Source of the DNA: Streptomyces sp. NRRL S-1022
Lineage (GTDB): Bacteria; Actinomycetota; Actinomycetes; Streptomycetales; Streptomycetaceae
Direction of reading: 5' to 3'
Assembly: GCF_000720135.1 (NCBI RefSeq)
Contig: NZ_JOIU01000006.1
Location: forward strand, 196,526-260,525
Length of the DNA stretch: 64,000 bases
Shown here: positions 10,979-19,588 of the stretch, piece after piece
Position numbering within the stretch: the stretch's first letter is position 1
Layout: each line of letters begins with the position of its first letter
Made by a program: the position numbers and the translations under genes
The notes under the pieces: model-generated
The model's input: only the letters and a program-made list of their open reading frames with translations
Database searches by the model: none
Told to the model about the DNA's origin: nothing

Positions 10979-11715
10979 CCTCCACCAGCCGGTGGTTCCA
11001 CCGCCCGCTGGCCCGGCCCGCCGCCCGGGTCCGGCTGGTGGGCCTGCCGTACGCGGGCGGCGGCGCGGCGGTCTTCCGGGACTGGGCCGAGGAGCTGTCC
11101 CCGGACGTGGAGCCGGTGTGGGTCCGGCTGCCCGGCCGGGAGAGCCGGCTGGGCGAACGGCCGCTGTCCGACTGGGACGCGCTGGTCGGCGCGTTCGGCC
11201 GCGCCCTGATGCGGCACGTGCCCTCGCCGTACGTCCTGTTCGGACACAGCATGGGCGGCATGCTCGCGTACGAGGCGGCGACCGCCGGACTCGGCCGCCC
11301 ACCGGAACGCGTCGTCATCTCGGCCTGCCGCGCCCCGGGCGTCGCCCGCGCCCTGCCCGCCATCCACCACCTGCCGGAGCCGGAATTCGCCGCCCGGCTG
11401 CGCGACCTGGGCGGCGCTCCGGCGGAGGTCCTGGCCAGTCCCGGCCTGTTCCGGCTGTTCGCACCCGCCCTGCGCGCCGATGTGCGGCTGGCCGAGACCT
11501 GGCCGGCGCACCCGCCGCGCCCCGTCCCCGTCCCCGTCACCGTGCTGTGGGGCGACGCCGACCCGGTCGCCCCGCCCAGCGCCGTACGGGCGTGGCGGCA
11601 TCTGGCGTCCGGCGGGTTCCGGGGCCACGAGGTGACCGGCGGCCACTTCTTCCTCTCCGACCCGTCCGCCGGCGTGGTGGACCTGCTCAACCGCGAACTC
11701 GGAGCCGCCGGATGA
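10975..11715 (+). CDS. Type II thioesterase
   Basis: A 246-residue alpha/beta-hydrolase of the external (type II) thioesterase family, which clears mis-primed or stalled groups from carrier proteins. It has the N-terminal LVGLPYAGGGAA block, the catalytic elbow GHSMGG (Ser92), WGDADPVAP with the probable Asp, and GGHFFLSD with the probable His. It starts with GTG overlapping the upstream stop (GTGA) and ends overlapping the next ATG. No TE domain is visible in the NRPS proteins here, so a releasing role should also be kept in mind. Confidence 0.92.
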   Translation: MTSTSRWFHRPLARPAARVRLVGLPYAGGGAAVFRDWAEELSPDVEPVWVRLPGRESRLGERPLSDWDALVGAFGRALMRHVPSPYVLFGHSMGGMLAYEAATAGLGRPPERVVISACRAPGVARALPAIHHLPEPEFAARLRDLGGAPAEVLASPGLFRLFAPALRADVRLAETWPAHPPRPVPVPVTVLWGDADPVAPPSAVRAWRHLASGGFRGHEVTGGHFFLSDPSAGVVDLLNRELGAAG

Positions 11716-12884
11716 CACGATCCGTCTACCTGACCGAACGGCACGAGGAGTTCCGCGCCCGGGTGCGGGCGGTGCTGGACGCGCTCGCCGGGCCGGCCGG
11801 CGAGTCCTGGGAGCGGGAGGGGCGACTGCCCCGTACGGCGTGGAAGGTCCTCGGCGACGAGGGCCTGCTGGGCCTGCTGCACCCCCGGCGGGTGGGCGGC
11901 ACGGAGCAGGACCTGTTCACGTCCGTGGTGTTCCTGGAGGAACTCGGCCGCACCGGCTTCGGCGGCTGCCGCGCCGCGGTGTCCGTGCACGCCTACATGG
12001 CCACGCACTACCTGGCGGCGGCCCGCGATCCCGTGCTGGACCGCGACTACCTCGCCCCCGCGGTCCGCGGCGACCGGGTCGCCGCCCTGGCGATCACCGA
12101 ACCCGGCGCGGGCGCGGACCTGTCCGGGCTCGTCACCACGGCGGAACAGGACGGCGGCCACTATGTGGTCCGCGGGGTGAAGTCCATGGTCAGCAACGGC
12201 ACGAGCGCCGATTTCCACGTCGTGGCCGTCCGCACCGCGCCCCCCGCCGGCTCCGGGCCGCGCGGCACGACGGGGCTCTCCCTGCTGGTGGTCGACGCCC
12301 GGCTGCCCGGCATCACCACCGAGCCGGTGGCCACCCTCGGCTGGCGCTCCGCGGGCACGGCCACGGTGACCTACGACGGGGTACGGGTCCCGGTGGGCTG
12401 CCTGCTCGGTCGGCCCGGCAGCGGCTTCTACCAGCTGATGCGGGGCCTGCAACTGGAACGCCTGGTCGCCGCGGCGGCGGCGCTCGGCGGCATGGACCGC
12501 TGCCTGGAGGACACCCGGCGCTTCCTGACCGGACGCCGGGCGTTCGGCGGCCACCTGGCCGACCTCCAGGCCCCCGCCCACCGCATCGCCGACCTCGCGA
12601 CCGAGCTCGCGGCGGCCCGTCAGCTCGTCTACCACGCGGCCTGGCTCTACGAGCAGGGGGAGTTGCCGGCCACCGAGTGCTCGATGGCCAAGCTGCACAC
12701 GACGGAACTGGCGTGCCGGCTGGCCGAGACCAGCCTCCAACTGCACGGCTCGGCGGGCTACCTGGACTCCTCGGCGGTGGCGCGGATCCACCGCGACGCC
12801 CGCGCGGCCACCATCGCCGCCGGGCCGAGCGAGGTCATGCGTGATCTCATCGGACGGGCGGTGCTGCGGGCCCCGGCGTCCTGA
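11712..12884 (+). CDS. Acyl-CoA dehydrogenase-family flavoenzyme
   Basis: A 390-residue FAD-dependent acyl-CoA dehydrogenase fold. Visible motifs include ALAITEPGAGAD in the middle domain, a C-terminal helix block with LHGSAGYLDSS, and GPSEVMRDLIGR. The position that holds the catalytic Glu in medium-chain enzymes (YEGT) is Ala-Ala-Gly-Pro here. Glu249 in GLQLERL instead aligns with the base of isovaleryl-CoA dehydrogenase, so the enzyme should be active with that alternative geometry. It is coupled (ATGA) to the thioesterase. In lipopeptide clusters such enzymes usually introduce an alpha,beta double bond into the starter fatty acid; action on a carrier-bound amino acid is equally possible. 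Confidence 0.9.
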   Translation: MTRSVYLTERHEEFRARVRAVLDALAGPAGESWEREGRLPRTAWKVLGDEGLLGLLHPRRVGGTEQDLFTSVVFLEELGRTGFGGCRAAVSVHAYMATHYLAAARDPVLDRDYLAPAVRGDRVAALAITEPGAGADLSGLVTTAEQDGGHYVVRGVKSMVSNGTSADFHVVAVRTAPPAGSGPRGTTGLSLLVVDARLPGITTEPVATLGWRSAGTATVTYDGVRVPVGCLLGRPGSGFYQLMRGLQLERLVAAAAALGGMDRCLEDTRRFLTGRRAFGGHLADLQAPAHRIADLATELAAARQLVYHAAWLYEQGELPATECSMAKLHTTELACRLAETSLQLHGSAGYLDSSAVARIHRDARAATIAAGPSEVMRDLIGRAVLRAPAS

Positions 12885-12886
12885 GG

Positions 12887-12909
12887 GGCCGGCGTCCGGT
12901 CAGCCGGCC
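12887..12909. terminator. Short hairpin between convergent genes
   Basis: GGCCGGC and its complement GCCGGCC form a 7-bp stem with a 9-base loop. It spans the 15-base gap between the acyl-CoA dehydrogenase stop and the LuxR-family stop. It could end transcription from both sides, but it is short for a GC-rich genome. Confidence 0.35.
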
Positions 12910-15320
12910 AGCCCCCCTTCCATCCCGACGAGCGCGGCCAGCTGGGCCCGGGAACACAGCGTGAGCTTCTTGAACACCCGGGCCAGATAGGTCTCCACCG
13001 TCTTGGGACTGAGCGCCAGCGCCCGGGCGATCTGCTGGTTGGTCCGGCCCTTGCTGACCAGCACGGAGATCTCCCGTTCGCGTTCGCTCAGCCGGCTGAG
13101 CCCGGTCGAGGAGTCCGCGGGGCGGTCGTCCGGCACCGGCTCGGGCGCCCCGGCCGTGCCGGGCTCCGGCTCGGCCTGCGCCGCGTCCCTCCCGGCGGTG
13201 GCGCGTGCGGTGCCGGGCGGCCCGGGCCGGTCGGTCCGGGCGCGGAGCCGGCCGGCCGCTTCGGCCTGGAAACCGCTGCCCATGCGCTCGGCGGCGCGCC
13301 GGGCGTGGTCGGCGTACAGCCCGGCGGCGGCCGTGTCCCCCCGGGCCAGCAGGATCCGTCCCGCCGCGACGGCCAGTTGGGGGACGACGTAGCGCAGCCG
13401 GTGCCGCAGCGCGAGGTCGAGTGCGCGTTCCAGCCGCCCGAGCGCCGCGGTGTCCCGGCCCAGCGCGCTCTCGGCCCGGGCCACCCAGTACAGGGTGTCC
13501 AGCGCGCGCAGCGCCGGCTCGTCGCCCAGCCCGTCCGCCAGGCGGGCCGCGCGCTGCACCAGCTCGGCCCGCCCGCCGGCCGCGGCTGCGTCGGACCCGG
13601 AGGCGAGCGCCCGCAGCGCGAGCAGCAGGGCCCGCAGGGCGGGGTCGGGTTCCGTGACGGCGCCGGCGTCCTCGACCAGGGCCGGGCGCGGGCGTTCGCC
13701 CGCCTCCAGGCAGGTCTCCAGCAGGGCCGCCGTCGTTCGGGCCCGCAACTCGTGGGCGTCCGGCGTCAGGTTGGCGGCCGTCTTCTCCAGCAGGTCGGCG
13801 GCTTCGCCGTGCCGGCCCAGCAGGCGCAGCACCCGGGCGCGCCACAGCTCGGCGTCCGGGTGCGCCACCGAGCCCTTCTCCAGCGTGCCGTCGAACATGG
13901 CCAGGCTCCCGGCCGGATCGCCGCTCAGCGCCAGCGCCGTGGCGAGCCGCAGCCGCTGCCGGGGGTCGCCGGTGTCCGAGCGCGGGTCCAGCGTGGCCCC
14001 GAGCCAGCCGGCCGCGCGGTCGGGGCGTTGCCACAGCACGGAGCGCGCCGCCTCCTGGAGGATGCGGACGCCCTCGCCGTCCCGGGCGGTGAGCCCGCCG
14101 TGGCCCAGGTGCCAGGCGACGCGTGCCGGACAGGCCGCGCGGTCGCGCAGCGCCGTGGCCGCGCGCGCGTGGGCGCCCAGCTGCCAGGCGACGCCCGCCG
14201 TGTCGTGCGCCGTGCGGCGCACCAGCGGATCGCGGAACCGGAAGGTCCCCCTGGTGGCACCGGGCCGCAGGATGTCCCGCCGGACCAGCTCGTCCACCCC
14301 CGCCCGGGTCTCGTCCTCGCCGGCCCGCGCGGCTTCCGCCAGCAGCGCGGTGTCGAAGGGTTCCTGGAGCACGGCCGCCGCGTGCGCCACCGTCCGCCCC
14401 AGCGGGGACAGTCCGCGGAACTCGCGCAGCAGGGACATCGCCGGGTCGGCCGGAGAGTGCGGGCCGCCCGGCACGTCGTCGGCCCACGGGGCGCTCAGGG
14501 CGAGGGCGCGGAGCAGCCCGGGGCGGCCCTGGGAGGCGTGCAGCAGGCTGCGCAGCCGGGCGGGCAGCAGGGGCCGGGGCAGGAGGGCGCCGAGCTGCTC
14601 GTCGGGCAGCGGCGACAGCTCCAGCCGGGCGGACCGGCCGGCCGCCGCGGCCTCCCCCAGCAGGATGCGCAGGCTCTGCTGGTCCTGCCGGGGCCGGTGC
14701 GCGAGCGCCAGCACCACCCGCGGGGCGGGGTGCCGCAGCAGGTGCTGCAGGAGCAGGACCGAGGCCTCGTCGGCCAGGTGCATGTCGTCGAGGATCAGCA
14801 GCAGGCGGTCGCGGGAGCCGAGATGGCCGAGGAGGCTGCGGACCGCGTGCAGGGCGTGGTGGTGCTCGCAGGGGTTGGCGGGCAGCGCGACGGCCGGGGC
14901 GTGCCAGGACAGCGCCGGGAAGATGCCGGCCAGCCAGGACAGGTGGTGCGGGGAGAGCCAGGACACGGTCTGGTCGCCGACCGGTGCCAGCAGCTCGTCG
15001 AGGGCGTCGGCGAAGACGCCGAACGGAAGTCCCTCGGGGACCGATCCGGCCGCCGCGGAAGCCACCGTCCACCCCCGTTCACGCGCGCGTTCGCCGAGGG
15101 CCGCCAGGAGGGCCGACTTGCCCATCCAGGGGTCGCCCCGCACCTCGACGAGCGGCACGCCGGGTTCGTCGTGGTCGAGGACCTGTTCGAGCGCGGCGAG
15201 TTCCCGCGCTCTCGCGTGCAGGGCGTGCGCGCGCCCGTCCGCTGTCGTCGGCCGGCTGTCGGAGGGGCCCCGGGGGCCTGTCGCGTGGTCGGTGTGCCGA
15301 GTGTCCTCACGGTGTGGCAA
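12900..15320 (-). CDS. LAL-type LuxR-family transcriptional regulator
   Basis: An 806-residue large ATP-binding regulator of the LuxR family. It has a Walker-A-like loop GDPWMGKSAL (62-71), a Walker B LLLILDDMH (about 175), a long TPR-like helical middle, and a C-terminal LuxR helix-turn-helix (LSEREREISVLVSKGRTNQQ onward, about 740-795). LAL proteins commonly activate antibiotic gene clusters. This one sits between the two biosynthetic arms, convergent with the NRPS operon and divergent from the operon starting at 16151. The only start that keeps the N-terminal ATPase region is a TTG at 15320, preceded by AGAGG. No TTA (bldA) codon was noticed. The Walker A loop lacks the usual second glycine, so nucleotide hydrolysis is uncertain. 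Confidence 0.92.
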   Translation of the reverse strand: MPHREDTRHTDHATGPRGPSDSRPTTADGRAHALHARARELAALEQVLDHDEPGVPLVEVRGDPWMGKSALLAALGERARERGWTVASAAAGSVPEGLPFGVFADALDELLAPVGDQTVSWLSPHHLSWLAGIFPALSWHAPAVALPANPCEHHHALHAVRSLLGHLGSRDRLLLILDDMHLADEASVLLLQHLLRHPAPRVVLALAHRPRQDQQSLRILLGEAAAAGRSARLELSPLPDEQLGALLPRPLLPARLRSLLHASQGRPGLLRALALSAPWADDVPGGPHSPADPAMSLLREFRGLSPLGRTVAHAAAVLQEPFDTALLAEAARAGEDETRAGVDELVRRDILRPGATRGTFRFRDPLVRRTAHDTAGVAWQLGAHARAATALRDRAACPARVAWHLGHGGLTARDGEGVRILQEAARSVLWQRPDRAAGWLGATLDPRSDTGDPRQRLRLATALALSGDPAGSLAMFDGTLEKGSVAHPDAELWRARVLRLLGRHGEAADLLEKTAANLTPDAHELRARTTAALLETCLEAGERPRPALVEDAGAVTEPDPALRALLLALRALASGSDAAAAGGRAELVQRAARLADGLGDEPALRALDTLYWVARAESALGRDTAALGRLERALDLALRHRLRYVVPQLAVAAGRILLARGDTAAAGLYADHARRAAERMGSGFQAEAAGRLRARTDRPGPPGTARATAGRDAAQAEPEPGTAGAPEPVPDDRPADSSTGLSRLSEREREISVLVSKGRTNQQIARALALSPKTVETYLARVFKKLTLCSRAQLAALVGMEGGLAG

Positions 15321-15624
15321 GTAAGCGCACCTCTTTCGTCTGAGCCCGGGAGGGGGGAGCCCGAGGAAGCCCGAGAAGCGACGGGCCGGATTGCCGGACC
15401 CGTCTGCGGCGGCGGTCGAGTGGCGAGAAATACCGGGCGGCCGGTGACGCGCGTCAGCGCAAGATTTTTTACCGGCGACAGGATCCCAGGGTAACGAGTC
15501 GACTGCCGGATTCGGTAGTGCGGCGAAAGCGCACGTGGAACGGGCCCCGCCAAATCGCGGTGCAGCCCCGCCGTCGAAAAGAATTTAAAACTTCCGGTGG
15601 TACGGGGGATGGCGGAGGTGTGAT

Positions 15625-15661
15625 TGCACCGTGCGGAGGTCATGCATCCGGCCACGGTGCA
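15625..15661. repeat. Inverted repeat, 13 paired bases (possible operator or hairpin)
   Basis: TGCACCGTGCGGA at 15625-15637 pairs with TCCG (15647-15650) plus CACGGTGCA (15653-15661), leaving a two-base bulge and a nine-base centre. It lies midway between the LAL gene and the divergent operon. That is a sensible place for a regulator site, and LAL proteins bind inverted repeats. It could also fold in RNA. Confidence 0.6.
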
Positions 15662-16036
15662 CGGATACCAACCGGACGGTAACCACATGTTCCGGCCACG
15701 TGTGGCGGAAAGAAGCATGAACAAACCCGAGTAGAGTCGGTCATTCAGGACCCTTCCCGGTGGCGGGATTTCCACCTCCGGCATGTCCGGTTCTCGACCT
15801 GGTTCGTTCGGGTGATATGCGGTCAGGATTGAGTCACACCCGGGCGGGGGATGCTGCCCGGCACGCTCGAAACCGGCTGGAATGCGCACGACGGCATCCT
15901 TGTGCGGCCGTTTTCGAACTGATAGAACAGAGTCGTTACCGGCTGTATTTCTGATCCATTTCAAGCAGCTGACGGATGCGCATGACGGCCGGCCCGGCCC
16001 GGAGGCCGAAGGCCTGGCCAGGTAACTTCTCTTTCT

Positions 16037-16065
16037 CCTCCTGTCGGAACTTCTCCTGTCGGAAC
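16037..16065 (+). repeat. Two direct copies of TCCTGTCGGAAC
   Basis: The 12-base sequence TCCTGTCGGAAC occurs twice, 15 bases apart, about 85-110 bases upstream of the start codon at 16151. The spacing is not a full number of helical turns. It may be an activator site or a small slippage duplication. Confidence 0.4.
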
Positions 16066-16150
16066 GGAGAAACCCCCGAAACCGCCGGCGGTGGCCCCCA
16101 TCCGGCCGTCCGCACGGCTGTTTCGTCCGCACCTATGTCAAAGGGGAGCG

Positions 16151-17173
16151 ATGGTTCAGCTGGCGCCTGACGTGCCCAGGGACGCGGGAGACGGCCACGA
16201 CAAGACGCCCGTAGTGTGGGTGGTGGACGCTCCGGGCGGTGGATACGTCGAGAGCCCCGACATCGAGGGACGCGTCGTCGGCCCGCACGGCACCGTGCGC
16301 CTGGTCGTCGTGCCGGAAGACGAGCGGGACCGGCTGCCGGAGGCCGAGTGCGACTACATGATCCTCTGGCACCGTGTCCCGCTCGACGCCTCCTACTTCA
16401 CCCGCAACACCAGATGCCGCGCCGTCATCTGCGCCAGCACGGGGTACGACCACGTCGCCGTCGAGGCGGCCCGCGCCGCCGGCACCAGCGTCTTCCACAT
16501 CCCCCACTACGGCACCGAGGAGGTCGCCGACCACACCCTCGCCCTCTTCCTCGCCCAGGTCCGCAGGCTCCCCGACCTCCGCGAGCACGTGCGCGACGGC
16601 GGCTGGGACTGGCGCTCCATCACCGACGCCCCCCGGGTGCGCGACATGACCTGGGGCATCGTCGGGCTGGGCCGCATCGGCCTGGCCGTCGCCCAGCGCG
16701 CCCGCGCCTTCGGCATCCGGGTCTGCTTCCACGACCCCCACAACCACCCCGGGATCGAGAAGTCCCTGGGCCTGGAGCGCAGGCACTCCCTCGACGAACT
16801 CCTCGCCGACGCCGACGTGGTGAGCGTCCACGTCCCGCTCGACTCCACCACCCACCACCTGCTGGGCGCGCGCGAACTGGACCGGATGAAGCCCGGCTCG
16901 CTGCTGATCAACACGGCACGCGGCGGCGTGGTCGACGTCTCCGCGCTGCGCCCGGCGCTGGCCGCCGGCCGCCCCGGCCGCGTCGCGCTCGACGTCGTGG
17001 AGGGCGAACCGGAACTGCCGCACTGGCTGCGCGACCACCCCCGCGTGCTGCTCACCCCGCACGCCGCCTTCTACTCCGTGGCCTCGTTGGCCGAGCTGCG
17101 CACCCGGGCCGCCGAGGCGGTCCGCGAGCTGATCGTCGCGGCACCCGTCACCTCGGCCGTACGCGTGGTCTGA
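16151..17173 (+). CDS. D-2-hydroxyacid dehydrogenase family protein (CtBP-like)
   Basis: A 340-residue NAD(P)-dependent 2-hydroxyacid dehydrogenase. The nucleotide loop is VGLGRIGLAV (171-180). The catalytic triad of the family is present as Arg257 (INTARGG), Glu286 (VEGEPELP) and His304 (LTPHAAF). The segment FHIPHYGTEEVADHTLAL resembles the C-terminal-binding-protein branch. It reduces a 2-oxoacid or oxidises a 2-hydroxyacid; the substrate cannot be read from sequence. ATG 16151 follows AAAGGGGAG closely. It heads a co-directional run of six genes, so its substrate is probably an intermediate of that pathway. Confidence 0.9.
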   Translation: MVQLAPDVPRDAGDGHDKTPVVWVVDAPGGGYVESPDIEGRVVGPHGTVRLVVVPEDERDRLPEAECDYMILWHRVPLDASYFTRNTRCRAVICASTGYDHVAVEAARAAGTSVFHIPHYGTEEVADHTLALFLAQVRRLPDLREHVRDGGWDWRSITDAPRVRDMTWGIVGLGRIGLAVAQRARAFGIRVCFHDPHNHPGIEKSLGLERRHSLDELLADADVVSVHVPLDSTTHHLLGARELDRMKPGSLLINTARGGVVDVSALRPALAAGRPGRVALDVVEGEPELPHWLRDHPRVLLTPHAAFYSVASLAELRTRAAEAVRELIVAAPVTSAVRVV

Positions 17174-17226
17174 GCGCACCGGTACCGCCCCCCGACCTCA
17201 CCGCCGCTGAACCCCGAAGGATCTCG

Positions 17227-18408
17227 ATGGCTGTGGAAACCCTGTCCCCCGACGCCGCGAGGCAGGCGTGGACGGACTGGAAGTGGCAACAGCGCAACGC
17301 GGTACGCACCTCCCGCCAGCTGAAGAGCCACTTCCCCAACTGCGACCAGCGGCTGCTGGACATCATCGACCGGCACAACCGGACCAAGCGGTTCCAGGCG
17401 ACGCCCTACTTCCTCAGCCTCGTCGAGACGGACCCGCACACGGGCAACCCGCTGGCCGACGACCCGCTGTGGAAGCAGGTCGTCCCCATCGACACCGACG
17501 AGACGGGCGACGGGGAGGACCCCTACACGTACGACGGGAAGACCGAGAACTGGGAACTGCCCAGCGAGATGGTCACCCCGATCGCCCAGCACAAGTACGA
17601 CAACCGGGTCATCGTCCGCTACGCCAATGTGTGCCACGCCTACTGCCAGTTCTGTTACGAGGCGCTGCGCACCCTGGACCGCGACTCCACCAAGGTCTCC
17701 TTCGACCGCGGCCACTGGCAGGCCACGCTCGACTTCCTGCGCGCCAACCCGCAGGTGGAGGAGATGATCCTGAGCGGCGGCGAGCCGCTCATGCACAGCA
17801 ACGACCAGATCGACCAGGTGCTGACGGAGGCCCGCGCCGTCCGCCCCGACCTGATCGTGCGCCTGCACACCCGCTCGCTCACCTTCAACCCGTACCGCAT
17901 CGACTCCGGTCTCGTCTCCGTACTGGCCCGGCACGACGTGACCGCGGTCGGCCTGCACATCACGCATCCCCGCGAACTCAGCCCGGACTTCGACGACGCG
18001 GTACGCCGGCTGCACGGCGCGGTCCCCATCCTCTTCGCCAACGTCCCGCTGCTCGGCGGCGTCAACGACGACACCGGGACGATGCGGGAGCTGTGCATGG
18101 GCCTGTACCGGCGTGGCGTCCACGCCGGCTACCTGTACCACTTCATGCCGCACAGCCCCGAGGCGAGCGCCTTCCGCGTCCCCGTCAGCCGCGGGGTGGA
18201 GATCGTCCGCGCGCTCAAACGGCACATATCCAACCCCGCCGTGCCCGAATACGTGCTGCCGCACGCCACCGGCAAGTACACCGTCCCGCTGATCGACTCG
18301 CCGGACGCCTACCCGCGGCACGCCGTCGACGCCAACGGCGTCCGCGTCCTGCGCGCCGTCAACTGGCAGCAGGAAACCATCGAGTACCCCGACCCGGAGA
18401 TCGTGTGA
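17227..18408 (+). CDS. Radical-SAM lysine 2,3-aminomutase (KamA)-family protein
   Basis: A 393-residue radical-SAM enzyme of the KamA family, which uses a 4Fe-4S cluster, SAM and PLP to move an alpha-amino group to the beta carbon. The cluster motif is CHAYCQFC (Cys136, Cys140, Cys143), followed by MILSGGEPL. Near the C-terminus, ATGKYTVPL places Lys350 where KamA holds its PLP lysine. The acidic residues that recognise the lysine side chain in KamA could not be confirmed, so the amino acid substrate is open (Lys, Arg, Glu or another). It needs SAM, and a SAM synthetase gene lies three genes downstream. Confidence 0.9.
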   Translation: MAVETLSPDAARQAWTDWKWQQRNAVRTSRQLKSHFPNCDQRLLDIIDRHNRTKRFQATPYFLSLVETDPHTGNPLADDPLWKQVVPIDTDETGDGEDPYTYDGKTENWELPSEMVTPIAQHKYDNRVIVRYANVCHAYCQFCYEALRTLDRDSTKVSFDRGHWQATLDFLRANPQVEEMILSGGEPLMHSNDQIDQVLTEARAVRPDLIVRLHTRSLTFNPYRIDSGLVSVLARHDVTAVGLHITHPRELSPDFDDAVRRLHGAVPILFANVPLLGGVNDDTGTMRELCMGLYRRGVHAGYLYHFMPHSPEASAFRVPVSRGVEIVRALKRHISNPAVPEYVLPHATGKYTVPLIDSPDAYPRHAVDANGVRVLRAVNWQQETIEYPDPEIV

Positions 18409-18475
18409 GGAGCCGGACCCGGCTTCCCCGCACATCGCACCATCACACGGAACGACAGCGACGGAGGACAGGCGA

Positions 18476-19588
18476 GTGAGCAGGGATCTGAGCCTGGAGC
18501 GGATGCCGGCTCGGCACGGGGTGCTGCGCGACGCGCACGAGACCCCGGCCGAATCGGTGGAACGCAGGCTGAACGAGTGCCTCCGCGGCCCCGGGACGAC
18601 GGTGGAGCGACTCCCCGTCCACGACGACCTGACGGCCGCACTCACCCGGAGGCTGGAGGAGGGACTGTCCCACGGGGACGACGACGCGCTGCTCGACGTC
18701 CACCGCAGCGCCTACACCGTGTACGAGACCCTGCTGGGGCACCCGCTCAGCCCGGCCGCACGGCACGAACGCAGCACCTGGTTCAACGCGTTCCGCTCCC
18801 TGTACGAGGACCGCGTCCTCGCCGCGGACATCGAGGAGATCGCCGACCGGCTGCCCTCCGCGGGCGACGCCCGGCACCCCGGGTTCGTCCGCGAGTGGTT
18901 CCTCGCGGCGGCGAAGGAACGCAGCGACCTCGACCGGGCGGTGGAGACCTACCTGGCGGAGAAGGCCACGACCGGCCAACTGGCCGCCTTCATCCAGGCG
19001 GACGGCTACCTCAACTACCGCTTCTACGACGCCCTCGTGCTCGCCCAGCCGCACTTCATGGAGGGCGTCAAGCACGAGATCAGCAAGCACATGTGGGACG
19101 AGTGCGGGGAAGGCAGGCCCGACGCCGCGCACACCCTGCAGTTCACCCGCAGCCTGCGCCGGCTCGGCCTCGAACTGCCCACCGTCCCGCCCTGGGAGGA
19201 CTGGCGGCCGTACGCCGGACACAACCTCTACTTCCTGCTGGCCTGCAACCGGCGCCACTACTTCAAGGCCCTGGGCAGCCTGGCCATGCCCGAACTGTTC
19301 GACGTCGACCGCGACGCTGCGGTCGTCAAGGGCCTGGAACGCAACGGGTTCACCGCCCAGCACGACTTCGAGTTCTTCTTCAACCACATGGAGGGCGACG
19401 CCGAACACGGCCCCGAGTGGCTGGACGGAGTCGTGCTGCCCATCGTCGAGGCCGAGCCGGACGCCAGCATGGAACTGATCACCGGCGGACTGCTGCGGAT
19501 GCTGGCCATGCGGCGGTACAACGAATACCTCGCCGAGCGCCTGGGGCTGGCCGACGTACCGGACCTCCCCCAGGAGGGGAGGCGGTGA
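18476..19588 (+). CDS. Haem-oxygenase-like diiron oxidase (HDO) family protein
   Basis: A 370-residue all-helical protein of the iron-containing redox / HDO family, the group of UndA, BesC and the SznF N-oxygenase domain. Likely metal ligands are in KHEISKHMWDECGEG (Glu201, His205, Asp208) and in the late helix FFFNHMEGDAEHG (His304, Asp308, His311). Family members use O2 for C-C cleavage, desaturation or N-oxygenation of amino acids and fatty acids. Which of these applies is unknown. The start is GTG 18476 after GGAGGACAGGC. It overlaps the next gene by GTGA, so oxidase and aminotransferase are made together. Confidence 0.82.
   Translation: MSRDLSLERMPARHGVLRDAHETPAESVERRLNECLRGPGTTVERLPVHDDLTAALTRRLEEGLSHGDDDALLDVHRSAYTVYETLLGHPLSPAARHERSTWFNAFRSLYEDRVLAADIEEIADRLPSAGDARHPGFVREWFLAAAKERSDLDRAVETYLAEKATTGQLAAFIQADGYLNYRFYDALVLAQPHFMEGVKHEISKHMWDECGEGRPDAAHTLQFTRSLRRLGLELPTVPPWEDWRPYAGHNLYFLLACNRRHYFKALGSLAMPELFDVDRDAAVVKGLERNGFTAQHDFEFFFNHMEGDAEHGPEWLDGVVLPIVEAEPDASMELITGGLLRMLAMRRYNEYLAERLGLADVPDLPQEGRR

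Larger units (their letters stand above)
15321..16150. promoter_or_regulatory. 830-base divergent regulatory region without genes
   Basis: This gap separates the LAL gene (leftward) from the operon starting at 16151 (rightward). It is less GC-rich than its surroundings, with patches such as GATTTTTTACC-like and GAATTTAAAAC sequence near 15465 and 15580. It contains the long inverted repeat at 15625-15661 and a direct repeat at 16037-16065. Promoters for both directions must lie here, but no convincing -35/-10 pair could be assigned by eye. I see no credible coding sequence. Confidence 0.6.

Noticed and set aside
13305..15494. A 729-codon plus-strand frame opposite the LAL gene
   Set aside because: No domain, repetitive Gln/Gly/Arg-rich translation. 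The minus strand has a full LAL protein.
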